A stretch of DNA of 64,000 nt from Saccharothrix sp. NRRL B-16314 (GTDB lineage: Bacteria > Actinomycetota > Actinomycetes > Mycobacteriales > Pseudonocardiaceae), in NCBI RefSeq assembly GCF_000716595.1, contig NZ_JNXC01000014.1:89801-153800 (forward strand), read 5' to 3'. The translations under genes and the position numbers were made by a program. Positions 38,171 to 46,306 of this stretch are shown in pieces (within the stretch, counting starts at the first letter, position 1; every line of letters begins with the position of its first letter). The notes beneath the pieces are model-generated. The model made no database searches and was not told where the DNA came from. It saw nothing but the letters and a program-made list of their open reading frames with translations.

Positions 38171-38611
38171 ATGCCCGACATCCCCACGCCGAGACAGGTA
38201 GCGCTCTGGACGGCCTTGGACGCGGTCCACGCCGAGGAAGCGCCCGGCTGGGCCGCGCACTGGCTGGCGGCGGGCGAGGACGGCGACGACCTGCGGACGT
38301 TGGCCGGGCTCGGCGGCCGGGACACCGGTGAGGTGCGCGACGTGCTGGAGGGCGCGTTGGCCGACTGCGGCGCGTCGATCCCGGCGGCGGACGTGGCCGC
38401 TGCCGCGCAGTCGTTCAACCACCTCGCCCGGATGTTCGCCGACGGTCGCGCCGGTGCGGAGTGGGTGGTGCAGAAGGTGTCGGAGATCGTCGACGACCAC
38501 CGCGTGAACGTCGACGTGCAGCCGCTCGGCCGTCTGGCGGGCAAGGCCGGTGAGGCCGGTGAGGAAGAGGTGGCGCGGGCCTGTGGGGAGCAGTTGACCG
38601 CCTGGGCGTGA
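38171..38611 (+). CDS. Hypothetical helical protein, 146 aa
   Basis: Not recognised. Predominantly helical: QVALWTALDAVHAEEAPGWA, ALADCGASIPAADVAAAAQS, VVQKVSEIVDDHRVNVDVQP. No signal peptide or membrane segment. ATG 38171 is used because the short upstream extension in the same frame is low-complexity; an AGGATG lies just before it. It is 93 bp downstream of the WGR-propeller gene, so a functional link is possible but not shown. Confidence 0.75.
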   Translation: MPDIPTPRQVALWTALDAVHAEEAPGWAAHWLAAGEDGDDLRTLAGLGGRDTGEVRDVLEGALADCGASIPAADVAAAAQSFNHLARMFADGRAGAEWVVQKVSEIVDDHRVNVDVQPLGRLAGKAGEAGEEEVARACGEQLTAWA

Positions 38612-38767
38612 CCGGCCGGGGACCGCCCATTCCTTTGTGGACCGCCCCCATCTGCGGACACCCGAAGGTGCGGGGGAAGCAGCCGATCGGACGTTGTCCG
38701 CGGTGTTGCGGGAGCCCTACGGTCGGATGACGTTCGGTCGACCGGGTTCACCCCTTGGAGGTCCGCG

Positions 38768-39799
38768 GTGTCACGGAAAACGCTTGGCGCCGCGGTGGGC
38801 GCCCTCCTGCTCGCCGGCACGTCGCTGCTCACCGTCCCGACCACGGCCGCCGCCGTGGACGACCGGCCGACCGCCGTGGTGTCGCTGGGCGACAGCGCGA
38901 TCTCCGGTGAGGGCGCCGGGTACTACGAGCCGGGCACCGAAGGCGAGAACGGCAACTGGTGCCACCGCTCCACCCGCGCCCTGATCCACCGCACCCAGCT
39001 CGCCGACCGCACGATCAACCTGGCCTGCTCGGGCGCGGACTCGGCGAACGTGTCGTTGGCCGACACCGTCCACTACACCGAGGGTTCCCAGGCCCGCAGG
39101 CTGATCGAAGTCGCCCGGCAGCACCGGGTCACGGCGGTCGTCGTGCAGGTCGGGGCGAACGACGACGTGCGCTTCGCCGACACCATGGTCGACTGCGTGG
39201 CCGCGTGGGTGAACCCGTTCGGCTCAAGCTGCCGCTCCAAGCTGGAACGCGAGTGGCCCGGCCGCCTCACCGCGATGGCGCCCAAGGTGGAGGGCGCGCT
39301 GCGCGACGTCCGCTCCGCGATGGCCCAGGCCGGCTACACCGACTCGGCCTACCAGCTGATCCTCACCTCCTACGCCTCACCGGTCACCGAGAAGATGGAC
39401 CGCTACCTGCACGGCCCGCAGGGCTGCCCGCTGCGCCTGGCCGACGCCGGCTACGGCCGCACGGTCGCCGTCCCGCAGCTGTCCGAGGCGCTGCGCGGCG
39501 TGGCGACCAGGAGCGGCGCGAAGTTCCTCGACTTCTCCCGCGCCACGGAGAACCGCGAGGCGTGCAGCAAGGGCGACAGCTCGGCGGGCGAGTGGCAGCG
39601 GCGGCTGACCGTCGACCCGTACGCGCTGGTGTCCGGTGGCCTCGACGCCATCGGCATCCACATGGCCCAGCAGTCGTTCCACCCGAACGCCGCGGGCCAC
39701 GACGAGCTCGGCCGGTGCGTCACCGAATTCGTCAACGCGGGCACCGGCTCCGCCCGCTGCCTGGCCGGCGCGGACGGCCACCTGCACGCCGTTCCCTGA
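38768..39799 (+). CDS. Secreted SGNH/GDSL-family esterase
   Basis: 343 aa with a Sec signal peptide (AAVGALLLAGTSLLTVPTTA, cleavage about residue 29). Block I is VVSLGDSAISGEG (Ser43), block II the Gly in NLACSGADSANV, block III GANDD, and block V SFHPNAAGHDEL with the catalytic Asp/His pair. Several Cys residues could form disulfides after export. GTG 38768 follows GGAGG. Such enzymes deacylate polysaccharides, lipids or secondary metabolites; the substrate is not deducible. It stands alone. Confidence 0.92.
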   Translation: MSRKTLGAAVGALLLAGTSLLTVPTTAAAVDDRPTAVVSLGDSAISGEGAGYYEPGTEGENGNWCHRSTRALIHRTQLADRTINLACSGADSANVSLADTVHYTEGSQARRLIEVARQHRVTAVVVQVGANDDVRFADTMVDCVAAWVNPFGSSCRSKLEREWPGRLTAMAPKVEGALRDVRSAMAQAGYTDSAYQLILTSYASPVTEKMDRYLHGPQGCPLRLADAGYGRTVAVPQLSEALRGVATRSGAKFLDFSRATENREACSKGDSSAGEWQRRLTVDPYALVSGGLDAIGIHMAQQSFHPNAAGHDELGRCVTEFVNAGTGSARCLAGADGHLHAVP

Positions 39800-39913
39800 T
39801 CCCGGCGAAGGCCTGGACACCGGTTTCCCCCCGGCACGCAACCCCGCCAGTCCCCCCGGCGTCATACGGGTAAGTTGGCGAGACCGGATAGGGGATTCGC
39901 TTTGGGGGGACCG

Positions 39914-40921
39914 GTGTCCAGAAATGCCTTCGTCCGCGTGTGCGGACTTGCCGCGGTGGTGCTCACCGCGGCAGCCTGCACGTCGACCGGAGCGGAGGAG
40001 CCGCTCAACCCTGAGCTGGCGCCACGCGGCACCGTGCAGACCACGGCCACCCCGACCAGGCAGGACCTGTCCAACAAGGTCAGCCTGACCGGCAAGGTCA
40101 CCATGAACCCGATGTTCGGGATCGTGTCGCCGATCGCGGGCCAGGTCCGCTACTGGGACGTGGTGGAGCCCACGGGCACGCCGACCAAGCCGACCCGGAT
40201 CGCGTCGATCTGGTCGGAGGGCAAGCCCACCAACGTCGACGTGCCCGCCGGTTCCACGTTCGGCGGGCGCCTGGTGGACGACCGCTCCACGGTCACCGCG
40301 GGCATGCCGATCGCATCGGCGAAGTTCGCGGGCTACGGCATCGTCGCGGACATCGACGGCGAGCAGGCGTACCAGATCACCGACGCCGCGACCGGCGCCG
40401 TGCAGGCGCAGATCAAGAACGGGCCCGGCCCGTTCCCGTGCACCCTGCTCGGCACGATCGCGGCCCTCCCGGTGGGCACGGTCCCCGCGCCACCGCCCGC
40501 CGAGCCCGAGCCGGAGGAGCAGCCCACCGGCGCCGACACGCCCGCACCGCGCGTGCCCCAGCCGCCTCAGGAGCCGCGCAACTCGTCCGAGCCGACCGGT
40601 CTGCGCCTGGTGTGCACCGCGCCCGCCGACGTGAAGCTGATCAACGGCGCCGCGGCCACCCTGGAACTCGTCACGGCGAGCGCGCAGAACGCGTTGGTCG
40701 TGCCGGTCGAGGCGGTCGCGGGCGGTCAGGGCAAGGGCAAGGTCGACGTGGTCGGGCCGGACGGCGCGAAGCAGACCAAGGACGTCGAACTCGGCCTCAC
40801 CGACGGCAAGGTGGTGGAGATCAAGGCGGGCTTGACCGGCGAGGAGACGCTGGCCGTGCCGGGGCCCAACCTCCCGCCCGCGCCGGACGGCCAGGGCAGC
40901 CCCGAGACGGGGTCGAAGTGA
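39914..40921 (+). CDS. Membrane-fusion/adaptor-type lipoprotein of MacAB-like exporter
   Basis: 335 aa. The signal peptide ends in the lipobox VVLTAAAC, anchoring the protein to the outer face of the membrane. It then has beta-barrel-like segments (DLSNKVSLTGKVTMNPMFGI, VSPIAGQVRYWDVV). The Pro-rich linker from about residue 198 and a C-terminal barrel (NALVVPVEAVAGG, GEETLAVPGP) resemble HlyD/MacA adaptors and the VanY/peptidoglycan-adjacent adaptors of Gram-positives. GTG 39914 is chosen because it starts the signal peptide after GGGGGGA. Coupled by GTGA to the ATPase gene. Confidence 0.88.
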   Translation: MSRNAFVRVCGLAAVVLTAAACTSTGAEEPLNPELAPRGTVQTTATPTRQDLSNKVSLTGKVTMNPMFGIVSPIAGQVRYWDVVEPTGTPTKPTRIASIWSEGKPTNVDVPAGSTFGGRLVDDRSTVTAGMPIASAKFAGYGIVADIDGEQAYQITDAATGAVQAQIKNGPGPFPCTLLGTIAALPVGTVPAPPPAEPEPEEQPTGADTPAPRVPQPPQEPRNSSEPTGLRLVCTAPADVKLINGAAATLELVTASAQNALVVPVEAVAGGQGKGKVDVVGPDGAKQTKDVELGLTDGKVVEIKAGLTGEETLAVPGPNLPPAPDGQGSPETGSK

Positions 40922-41667
40922 CCACGTCGCCCTTCCTGACGCCGTCACCGCCACTACCGCCGGTCTCCCAGCCGCCGCTGATCCACCTCACCGGCGTCAC
41001 CAAGACCCTCAAGGGCCAGGACGAGCCGCGCACCATCCTCGCGGGCGTCGACCTGACCGTGAACCCCGGCGACAGCGTCGCCATCCTGGGCCGTTCCGGC
41101 TCGGGCAAGAGCACGCTGCTGAGCCTGATCGGCCTGTTCGACCGGCCCGACGGCGGCCAGTACCTGTTGGGGGAGCGGGACATCACGAAGATCCCCGAAC
41201 GCAAGGCGGCGGCGTTGCGCAGCGCGGAGTTCGGCTTCGTGTTCCAGCGCTTCTTCCTGCTCAAGCACCTGACCGCGGCGCAGAACGTGGCCATGGCCCT
41301 GGTCAACGGCCAGGGCTGGCTGCCCCGCCGCAAGCGCAAGGCCAAGGTCATGGCGGCGCTGGAACGCGTCGGCATCGGCCACCTGGCCAAGCACAAGCCG
41401 CCGCGGCTGTCCGGCGGTGAGCAGCAACGCGTGGCGATCGCCCGCGCGCTCGTGCGCGAGCCCCGGATCCTGCTGGCCGACGAACCGACCGGCGCGCTCG
41501 ACACCGACACCGGCAACCTCGTGGTGGAGGTGCTGCGCGAGACCACGGACCTGGGCTGCGGTCTGGTGCTGGTCACCCACGACCACGACCACGCGGCGAA
41601 GATGGGGCGGGTGCTGCACCTGTCCGACGGGCTGCTCCGCCCGACCGGGCAGCGGGTGGTCGCGTGA
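40918..41667 (+). CDS. ABC transporter ATP-binding protein, MacB/LolD-like
   Basis: 249 aa. Walker A GRSGSGKSTLL, Q-loop FVFQRFFLL, signature LSGGEQQRVAIARALV, Walker B ILLADEPTGALDTDTG, switch His VTHDHDHA. The sequence is of the LolD/MacB/FtsE group that powers FtsX-type permeases. GTG 40918 lies in the GTGA overlap with the adaptor. A Pro/Thr-rich N-terminal stretch of about 20 residues precedes the first strand. Middle gene of a three-gene exporter operon. Confidence 0.94.
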   Translation: MTTSPFLTPSPPLPPVSQPPLIHLTGVTKTLKGQDEPRTILAGVDLTVNPGDSVAILGRSGSGKSTLLSLIGLFDRPDGGQYLLGERDITKIPERKAAALRSAEFGFVFQRFFLLKHLTAAQNVAMALVNGQGWLPRRKRKAKVMAALERVGIGHLAKHKPPRLSGGEQQRVAIARALVREPRILLADEPTGALDTDTGNLVVEVLRETTDLGCGLVLVTHDHDHAAKMGRVLHLSDGLLRPTGQRVVA

Positions 41668-42971
41668 TGAGGCTGTCCGGCCGGCTGCGCGCGTCGCTGA
41701 TCATCGGCGGCCAGGGCATCCGGGCCCGCAAGCTGCGCACGTTCCTGTCCATGGTCAGCCTGTTCCTCGGCGTGCTCGCGGTGGTCGTGGTGCAGGCCGG
41801 CGCGGAGATCGCGAACCGGGCCATGCTCGCGGACGTCGAGCTGGAGCAGGGCATCGACGGCACCCGGCAGATGTACCTGTCGCCGGAGGGGCAGACCGTC
41901 CCGGTGGCGCTGGAGGTGCTGGAGGGACGGACCGACGCGGTGGCCATGGCCGGCACCCGGGCGATCATCGGCGAGCCCGGCGTGATGCCGATCAACAAGG
42001 GCGGCGGGCCGATCGACCAGCCCGGCTACGGCGGTCCCTCGATGAGGTGCGACGAGTCCGGGTGCTACCCCGTGAACACCGGCGACGCAGGTGCGCCGCA
42101 AGGTCAGGCGGTCGAGCTGAACCTCGTCGGGCTGACCGGCGACATCCGCCAGTTCCGGCCGTTCCGCGCGTCCCAGGGGCAGTGGCTCGACTTCGGCGGC
42201 GAGCCGTCGCTGGCGCCGAGGCTCGTCCTCAACGAGCACGCGGCGAAAGCCTTCACGCGGTACCACGTGCCGGCGGAGATGCGGGTCGACGGCGCGACCG
42301 CGAACCCGACACCGCAGATCATCGGCGTGGTGGACGACGGCGGCTACCAGCCCGCCGCGTACGTCCGGATCGACGAGCTGATGAACTGGATGCCGGTGAC
42401 CAGCGTCGGCGACAGCAATTCCGGCCCCGGCCTCCAGGTGCTGATGACGCCGAACGCGGCCGAGGTGGAGCACACGCTGCGGGCCAGGCTGATCGCCGCG
42501 GGCATCCCCGGGGACCGGATCCACGTGAACACCGTGGAGACGCTGAAGGCGATGTCCCGTGAGCTGGCGCTGATCCGCTGGATCTTCCTCGGCATGGCGG
42601 CACTCGTGCTGCTGATCGGCGTGGCGGGCATCCTCAACGTCGGCCTGGCGACCGTGGGCGAGCGCATCGAGGAGTTCGCGCTGCGGCGGGCGGTGGGCAC
42701 ACCGCGGTTGTTGTTGGCGGGCATCGTGCTGGCGGAGACGTTGCTGACCGGTCTGCTGACCGCGGCGTTGGCGATCGGCGCGGGCGTGGTGGGGCTGAAG
42801 CTGGCCCTGATGCTGTTCGGGTCGCGCTTCCCGTCGCTGGAAGGCGTGGCGTTCCCGTGGCAGGCGGGCGTCGCCGGTGTGATCGCGGGACTGGCGGCCG
42901 GCATCCTCGGCGGTCTGGTGCCGGCATTGCGCGCGGCGCGCATCCCCATCTCCACGGTGATGCGCGCCTAG
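41664..42971 (+). CDS. FtsX/MacB-type ABC permease
   Basis: 435 aa with four predicted helices: one near residue 30 (FLSMVSLFLGVLAVVVVQAG), a large extracellular domain (about 55-290) and three near the C-terminus, the last loops bearing ERIEEFALRRAVGTPR, the conserved FtsX cytoplasmic motif. It starts at GTG 41664 or ATG 41667, both overlapping the ATPase stop. With the adaptor and ATPase it forms a mechanotransmission-type exporter for peptides, lipids or antibiotics; the substrate is not known. Confidence 0.93.
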   Translation: MMRLSGRLRASLIIGGQGIRARKLRTFLSMVSLFLGVLAVVVVQAGAEIANRAMLADVELEQGIDGTRQMYLSPEGQTVPVALEVLEGRTDAVAMAGTRAIIGEPGVMPINKGGGPIDQPGYGGPSMRCDESGCYPVNTGDAGAPQGQAVELNLVGLTGDIRQFRPFRASQGQWLDFGGEPSLAPRLVLNEHAAKAFTRYHVPAEMRVDGATANPTPQIIGVVDDGGYQPAAYVRIDELMNWMPVTSVGDSNSGPGLQVLMTPNAAEVEHTLRARLIAAGIPGDRIHVNTVETLKAMSRELALIRWIFLGMAALVLLIGVAGILNVGLATVGERIEEFALRRAVGTPRLLLAGIVLAETLLTGLLTAALAIGAGVVGLKLALMLFGSRFPSLEGVAFPWQAGVAGVIAGLAAGILGGLVPALRAARIPISTVMRA

Positions 42972-43015
42972 CCGAGGCCATGCGTTGCGGTCGTGCGGCG
43001 AGTCGGGTGGTGCGG

Positions 43016-43561
43016 TCAGGGTGTGGCGGCGGTCCACGGGCGCACGCCCAGCTTGCCGGTGCTGCCGAGGTCGATGGTGAGGTGGTTGCCGTCCGCGTCG
43101 ACGGGCGTGAACACCTGCGCGGGCCGCCCGGCGGCGACGGCGATCTCCAGGTGCTCGCCGACCACGGGCGGCGCGGAGATGTCCGTGTAGGTGTTGCGCC
43201 ACAACAGTCCCGTCACCGCCGACTCGCCGGGCCGCACGACGACCGGCTGCGGCGCGGCGTCGAACGCCTCCACCGCCGAGATCCACGCCGCTCCCTGCCG
43301 GACCGTGACGGGCAGCGGCGTCCGCTCGGCGTCCAGCACCGTGACCGAGGGGATGCCGTTCAGCTCCAGGTCCTCGGTGCCGCAGTTGGTCGCCTCCAGC
43401 GTCATCACCCGCAGCCCCGTGGCCGCCTCGGTGCCCTTCACGGCGAACTCCACGCCGGCAGGGCAGGCCTCCGCGGAAGGGGACGGCGGCGGTGGTGGAA
43501 CCGGCTGGGACGTTCCGCACGCGGATACGGCGAACAGCAGCAGGAAAAGAAGTCGGGACAC
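43016..43561 (-). CDS. Small lipoprotein, DUF4232-like
   Basis: 181 aa. Lipobox LLFAVSAC near residue 15, Pro-rich linker, then a beta-sandwich with two Cys (EACPAGVEFAVKG and LEATNCGTEDLELNG) and PGESAVTGLLWRNTYTD, a pattern I associate with actinobacterial DUF4232 proteins. GTG 43561 is chosen as the start of the signal peptide; the ribosome-binding site is weak. Convergent with the MacAB-like operon, 44 bp from its stop. Function unknown. Confidence 0.8.
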   Translation of the reverse strand: MSRLLFLLLFAVSACGTSQPVPPPPPSPSAEACPAGVEFAVKGTEAATGLRVMTLEATNCGTEDLELNGIPSVTVLDAERTPLPVTVRQGAAWISAVEAFDAAPQPVVVRPGESAVTGLLWRNTYTDISAPPVVGEHLEIAVAAGRPAQVFTPVDADGNHLTIDLGSTGKLGVRPWTAATP

Positions 43562-43937
43562 GTGGTCGATGGTCGCACGAAAAGGGAAGTTGCCTCTCGG
43601 TGCATTCCCGGGATAAGCTCCCACCTGTGACTGCCGGGTCGGCCATGGGCCAAGAGCGAGAGAGTCACCCGGCCAAGGTTTGACCGCCGGGTGGGCCAGA
43701 GGCCCGCCGCACGCAGGGGTTCCTGAGGTTTCCGCGCACCACGCGCGACGCACCCGGACCCTGCTCCGCACCATCGAGCGCGCCATCGAGCGCACTGTCG
43801 CTTTCACGCGCGCACACAGCGGTCTCCACACGGGACTGCTCTGCCCGCGCGCCTCCACAAAACCTTCACCGAAAAACCACGGCGTCATTCACCCGTGGTG
43901 ACTCGGTCATGCCCGAAATCAAGGAGACGAACCGCAG
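43562..43937. other. 376-bp region without a supported gene
   Basis: Divergent promoter region between the lipoprotein and the Ddn-hemerythrin gene. The only open frames are low-complexity Arg/Ala-rich and lack family features. Visible elements: CCATCGAGCGC repeated at 43771 and 43783 (12-bp period), and the inverted repeat at 43876-43899. Nothing else is recognised. Confidence 0.6.
43876..43899. promoter_or_regulatory. Inverted repeat upstream of Ddn-hemerythrin gene
   Basis: ACCACGG (43876-43882) and CCGTGGT (43893-43899), perfect 7-bp arms with a 10-nt spacer, ending 38 bp before the start codon. It could be a repressor site or an mRNA hairpin; no linked regulator gene is present. Confidence 0.4.
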
Positions 43938-44789
43938 ATGGATTTCAACCGACAGGTGATCGAGGAGTTCCGGGCCAACGCGGGCCGGGTCGGCGGGCCT
44001 TTCGAGGGAGGCAGGCTCGTCCTGTTGACCACCACGGGCGCCAAGACCGGCACCCGGCACACCAACCCGGTCGGCTACCGGCCCGACGGTGACCGCATCC
44101 TCGTCATCGGCTCGGCCGGCGGCGCGCCCCGCCACCCGGACTGGTTCCACAACCTCGTGGCGAACCCCGTGGTCCAGGTCGAGGACGGCGTGTTCACGTA
44201 CGACGCCCAGGCCACCGTCCTCGACGGCCCGGAACGGGACGAGCTGTGGGCGCGGGCGGTGGAGAGCGATCCGGGCTGGGCCGCGTACCAGGCCAAGACC
44301 ACGCGGCAGATCCCGGTGGTGGCGCTGACCCGGATCGGGGGCGGCCCGCCGAACGCGTCCAGCATCGGCACCGCCCTCAAGCTGGTGCACGACGCGTTCC
44401 GCCGCGAGTTCGCCACCATCCGCCGGGAGGTGGCCTCGTCCAAGCCGGTGCTGGGCGCGCAGTTGAAGGTCAACTGCCTGACCGCGTGCCACGGCTTGAA
44501 GTTCCACCACACGGCCGAGGACAGCGGCATGTTCCCGGTGCTGCGGGACCGGTACCCGGAGCTCGCGCCGACCCTCGACCGCATCGGTGAGGAGCACGAG
44601 CGGATCTCGGACCTGATGTCGCAGCTCCAGCAGACCCTCGACCGCAACGACGCGTCGACCCTGCGCGCGGACGTGGACCGGTTGATCGGCGAGCTGGAGG
44701 CACACCTGGCCTACGAGGAGGAGCAGCTGATCCCGTTCCTCGACCAGCCCGCCGGCAGCGCGCACACCAGCCCGACCGCCACCACGTAG
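43938..44789 (+). CDS. Deazaflavin-dependent nitroreductase (Ddn/DUF385) fused to hemerythrin domain
   Basis: 283 aa. Residues 1-135 are the F420-binding split-barrel of the Ddn family (LVLLTTTGAKTGTRHTNPVG, PDWFHNLVANPVVQVED, AYQAKTTRQIPVVALTR). Residues about 145-270 are a four-helix hemerythrin-like domain with candidate iron ligands in KLVHDAFRR, LKFHHTAEDSGMFP, GEEHERISD and HLAYEEEQLIP. The fusion places a deazaflavin redox site next to a non-heme diiron or O2/NO-sensing site. AAGGAGA precedes the ATG. It is followed directly by a terminator-like stem. Role unproven; oxidative or nitrosative stress is a reasonable guess. Confidence 0.92.
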   Translation: MDFNRQVIEEFRANAGRVGGPFEGGRLVLLTTTGAKTGTRHTNPVGYRPDGDRILVIGSAGGAPRHPDWFHNLVANPVVQVEDGVFTYDAQATVLDGPERDELWARAVESDPGWAAYQAKTTRQIPVVALTRIGGGPPNASSIGTALKLVHDAFRREFATIRREVASSKPVLGAQLKVNCLTACHGLKFHHTAEDSGMFPVLRDRYPELAPTLDRIGEEHERISDLMSQLQQTLDRNDASTLRADVDRLIGELEAHLAYEEEQLIPFLDQPAGSAHTSPTATT

Positions 44790-44814
44790 TGCCGGGCGGA
44801 TCTTCGTCCCGGCA
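44790..44814 (+). terminator. Stem-loop after Ddn-hemerythrin gene
   Basis: TGCCGGG (44790-44796) and CCCGGCA (44808-44814), perfect 7-bp stem with an 11-nt loop beginning at the base after the TAG stop. No T-tract, as usual in this DNA. It also faces the end of the convergent GT87 gene, 118 bp away. Confidence 0.6.
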
Positions 44815-44932
44815 TCCGCCGCAACACCGGCGCCATCGGTGACCAGCGCGGTGAGCGTGATCGGCAGCAGCGTCCGCCAGTGCCCGGTCGAACGAGAACG
44901 CCAGGACCGCGTCCGCCCGTACGGGGACAGGA

Positions 44933-46189
44933 TCAACGCCGGCGGACCGAGCCCGGCGGCTGCTGCGCCGGTTCACCGGTGAACAGCAGGGAGGTGGGCG
45001 GCTGGGAGGCACGAGTGGGTCGCGGGTCCGGCCCGCGCCGGTTCCGGGTCGTTTTCGCCACCACGAGGCCCAATCCGGCCAGGCCGGCGAGCACATACAG
45101 GTTCTCGAACGACGGCAGCAGCCCTTGCGGCAACGGGAACGCGTCGTTCGGCAACGGCCACGCCGTGAACAGCACGGCCACCGCCCAGCGCCGTGAGTGC
45201 ACCAGCAGCGGAACGCACCACACCCAGTGGTGGTGCCACGAGAGCGGCGAGACCAGCAACGCGGTCAACGCGCACGTCAGCACCGCGCCCAACTCGTCGC
45301 CCACCCGGTGCAGCCGCACCGCTGCCCGCATCCCCAGGAACGCCACCACCACGACGACAACCGGCAGGCACACCGTGAAGACCCACTCCTCGGGGGAGGT
45401 CAGACGTCCCAGCAAGCCCCGCAGCGACTGGTTGCCGAAGTAGTAGACGTCCCCGCCGATCCGCGACGACTGCAGGAACACGCCGCCCCAGTAGTCCGCG
45501 GACTCCACCGGCGCCAGGGCGAACCCGAGCCCGACCGTCGCGAGCATCGTGCCACCGGCCACGGCGGCGGCCCGGACCCGGCCCGTCAGCAGCAGGTACA
45601 CCGCGAACAGGCCGGGCGTGAGCTTCACCGCGGCGGCCAGCCCGATCGCCACGCCCTTCCCCCGGTGCCGGTCCGGCAACGAGAAGTCCAGCAGCACCAA
45701 CGCCATCAGCACCACGTTGACCTGGCCGTACGCCAAGCTCGACTGCACCGGCTCGGACCACAGGCCCACCGCGAACACCGCGCACACCGCGACTGCCGGG
45801 AACGCCGCGAGCGCCGAACCGGTCGTGCGCCGCCCCGACAGCAGCCCCGACAGCAGCCCCGCGCGCCACACCGCCACCCCTAACGAGGCCACCGTCAAGA
45901 CGGTCATCACCACCCGAGCTGCCTCCATGGACAGCAATGCCAAGCCCGCGAACAACAGCGCGCTGAACGGCGTGTTGGTGAACGGCTGCCCGTTGAACCG
46001 GTCCGCGTAGAGCGAACCGCCGTCGAGCACCGCACGGCCGCCCTGCCGGTAGATGTCCAGGTCGTACATGTACCAGCGCTCCAAGGGCCACACGTGTGCC
46101 TGCACCACGTGCAGCAGGACCGCGACCACCGCGACACCCACGCCGATCCGGACCGACCGCGAACTCCGGACGGGACTTCGTCGCAACAC
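44933..46189 (-). CDS. GT87-family (DUF2029) membrane glycosyltransferase
   Basis: 418 aa polytopic membrane protein with about ten helices, of the GT-C type that uses polyprenyl-phosphate mannose or arabinose donors. The first extracytoplasmic loop holds YDLDIYRQGGRAVLDGGSLY with the acidic residues required in GT-C enzymes; later loops include WSEPVQSSLAYGQVNVVLMA and AAAVKLTPGLFAVYLLLTGR, typical of alpha-1,2-mannosyltransferases. GTG 46189 has AAGGAG nine bases upstream. A palindrome identical in both arms to the GntR operator lies 21 bp before the start, linking it to the GntR-ABC operon. Confidence 0.9.
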   Translation of the reverse strand: MLRRSPVRSSRSVRIGVGVAVVAVLLHVVQAHVWPLERWYMYDLDIYRQGGRAVLDGGSLYADRFNGQPFTNTPFSALLFAGLALLSMEAARVVMTVLTVASLGVAVWRAGLLSGLLSGRRTTGSALAAFPAVAVCAVFAVGLWSEPVQSSLAYGQVNVVLMALVLLDFSLPDRHRGKGVAIGLAAAVKLTPGLFAVYLLLTGRVRAAAVAGGTMLATVGLGFALAPVESADYWGGVFLQSSRIGGDVYYFGNQSLRGLLGRLTSPEEWVFTVCLPVVVVVVAFLGMRAAVRLHRVGDELGAVLTCALTALLVSPLSWHHHWVWCVPLLVHSRRWAVAVLFTAWPLPNDAFPLPQGLLPSFENLYVLAGLAGLGLVVAKTTRNRRGPDPRPTRASQPPTSLLFTGEPAQQPPGSVRRR

Positions 46190-46209
46190 GGGGGAACGCT
46201 CCTTAGTTA

Positions 46210-46231
46210 TTCCACTAGTTACTTAGTGGAA
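46210..46231. promoter_or_regulatory. Second GntR operator, in front of GT87 gene
   Basis: TTCCACTAG-TTAC-TTAGTGGAA: same arms, spacing and total length (22 bp) as the palindrome before the GntR gene, with one arm position changed. It lies 21-42 bp upstream of the GT87 start codon, where a bound repressor would cover the promoter. Confidence 0.75.
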
Positions 46232-46262
46232 GGTGGACATGGCTGTGCCACGCATGCGAACG

Positions 46263-46294
46263 AGACCCGGCCCGGCGCGTGCCGGACCGGGTCT
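46263..46294 (-). terminator. Strong hairpin after the GntR-ABC operon
   Basis: AGACCCGG (46263-46270) pairs with CCGGGTCT (46287-46294), with a further inner CGGC/GCCG pairing. It begins 13 bases after the permease stop on the minus strand, and separates the operon from the GT87 gene and its operator. Confidence 0.75.
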
Positions 46295-46306
46295 ACCTCA
46301 GTCGCG

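Noticed and set aside
43680..43901. 73-aa open frame in the 43562-43937 gap
   Set aside because: Arg/His/Thr-rich without predicted fold, GTG/ATG lacks a ribosome-binding site, and the sequence contains a short direct repeat; more likely leader DNA.
44815..44932. Continuation of another gene tail between the Ddn-hemerythrin and GT87 genes
   Set aside because: Several minus-strand frames are open, but none shows a recognisable domain or a plausible start; treated as spacer.
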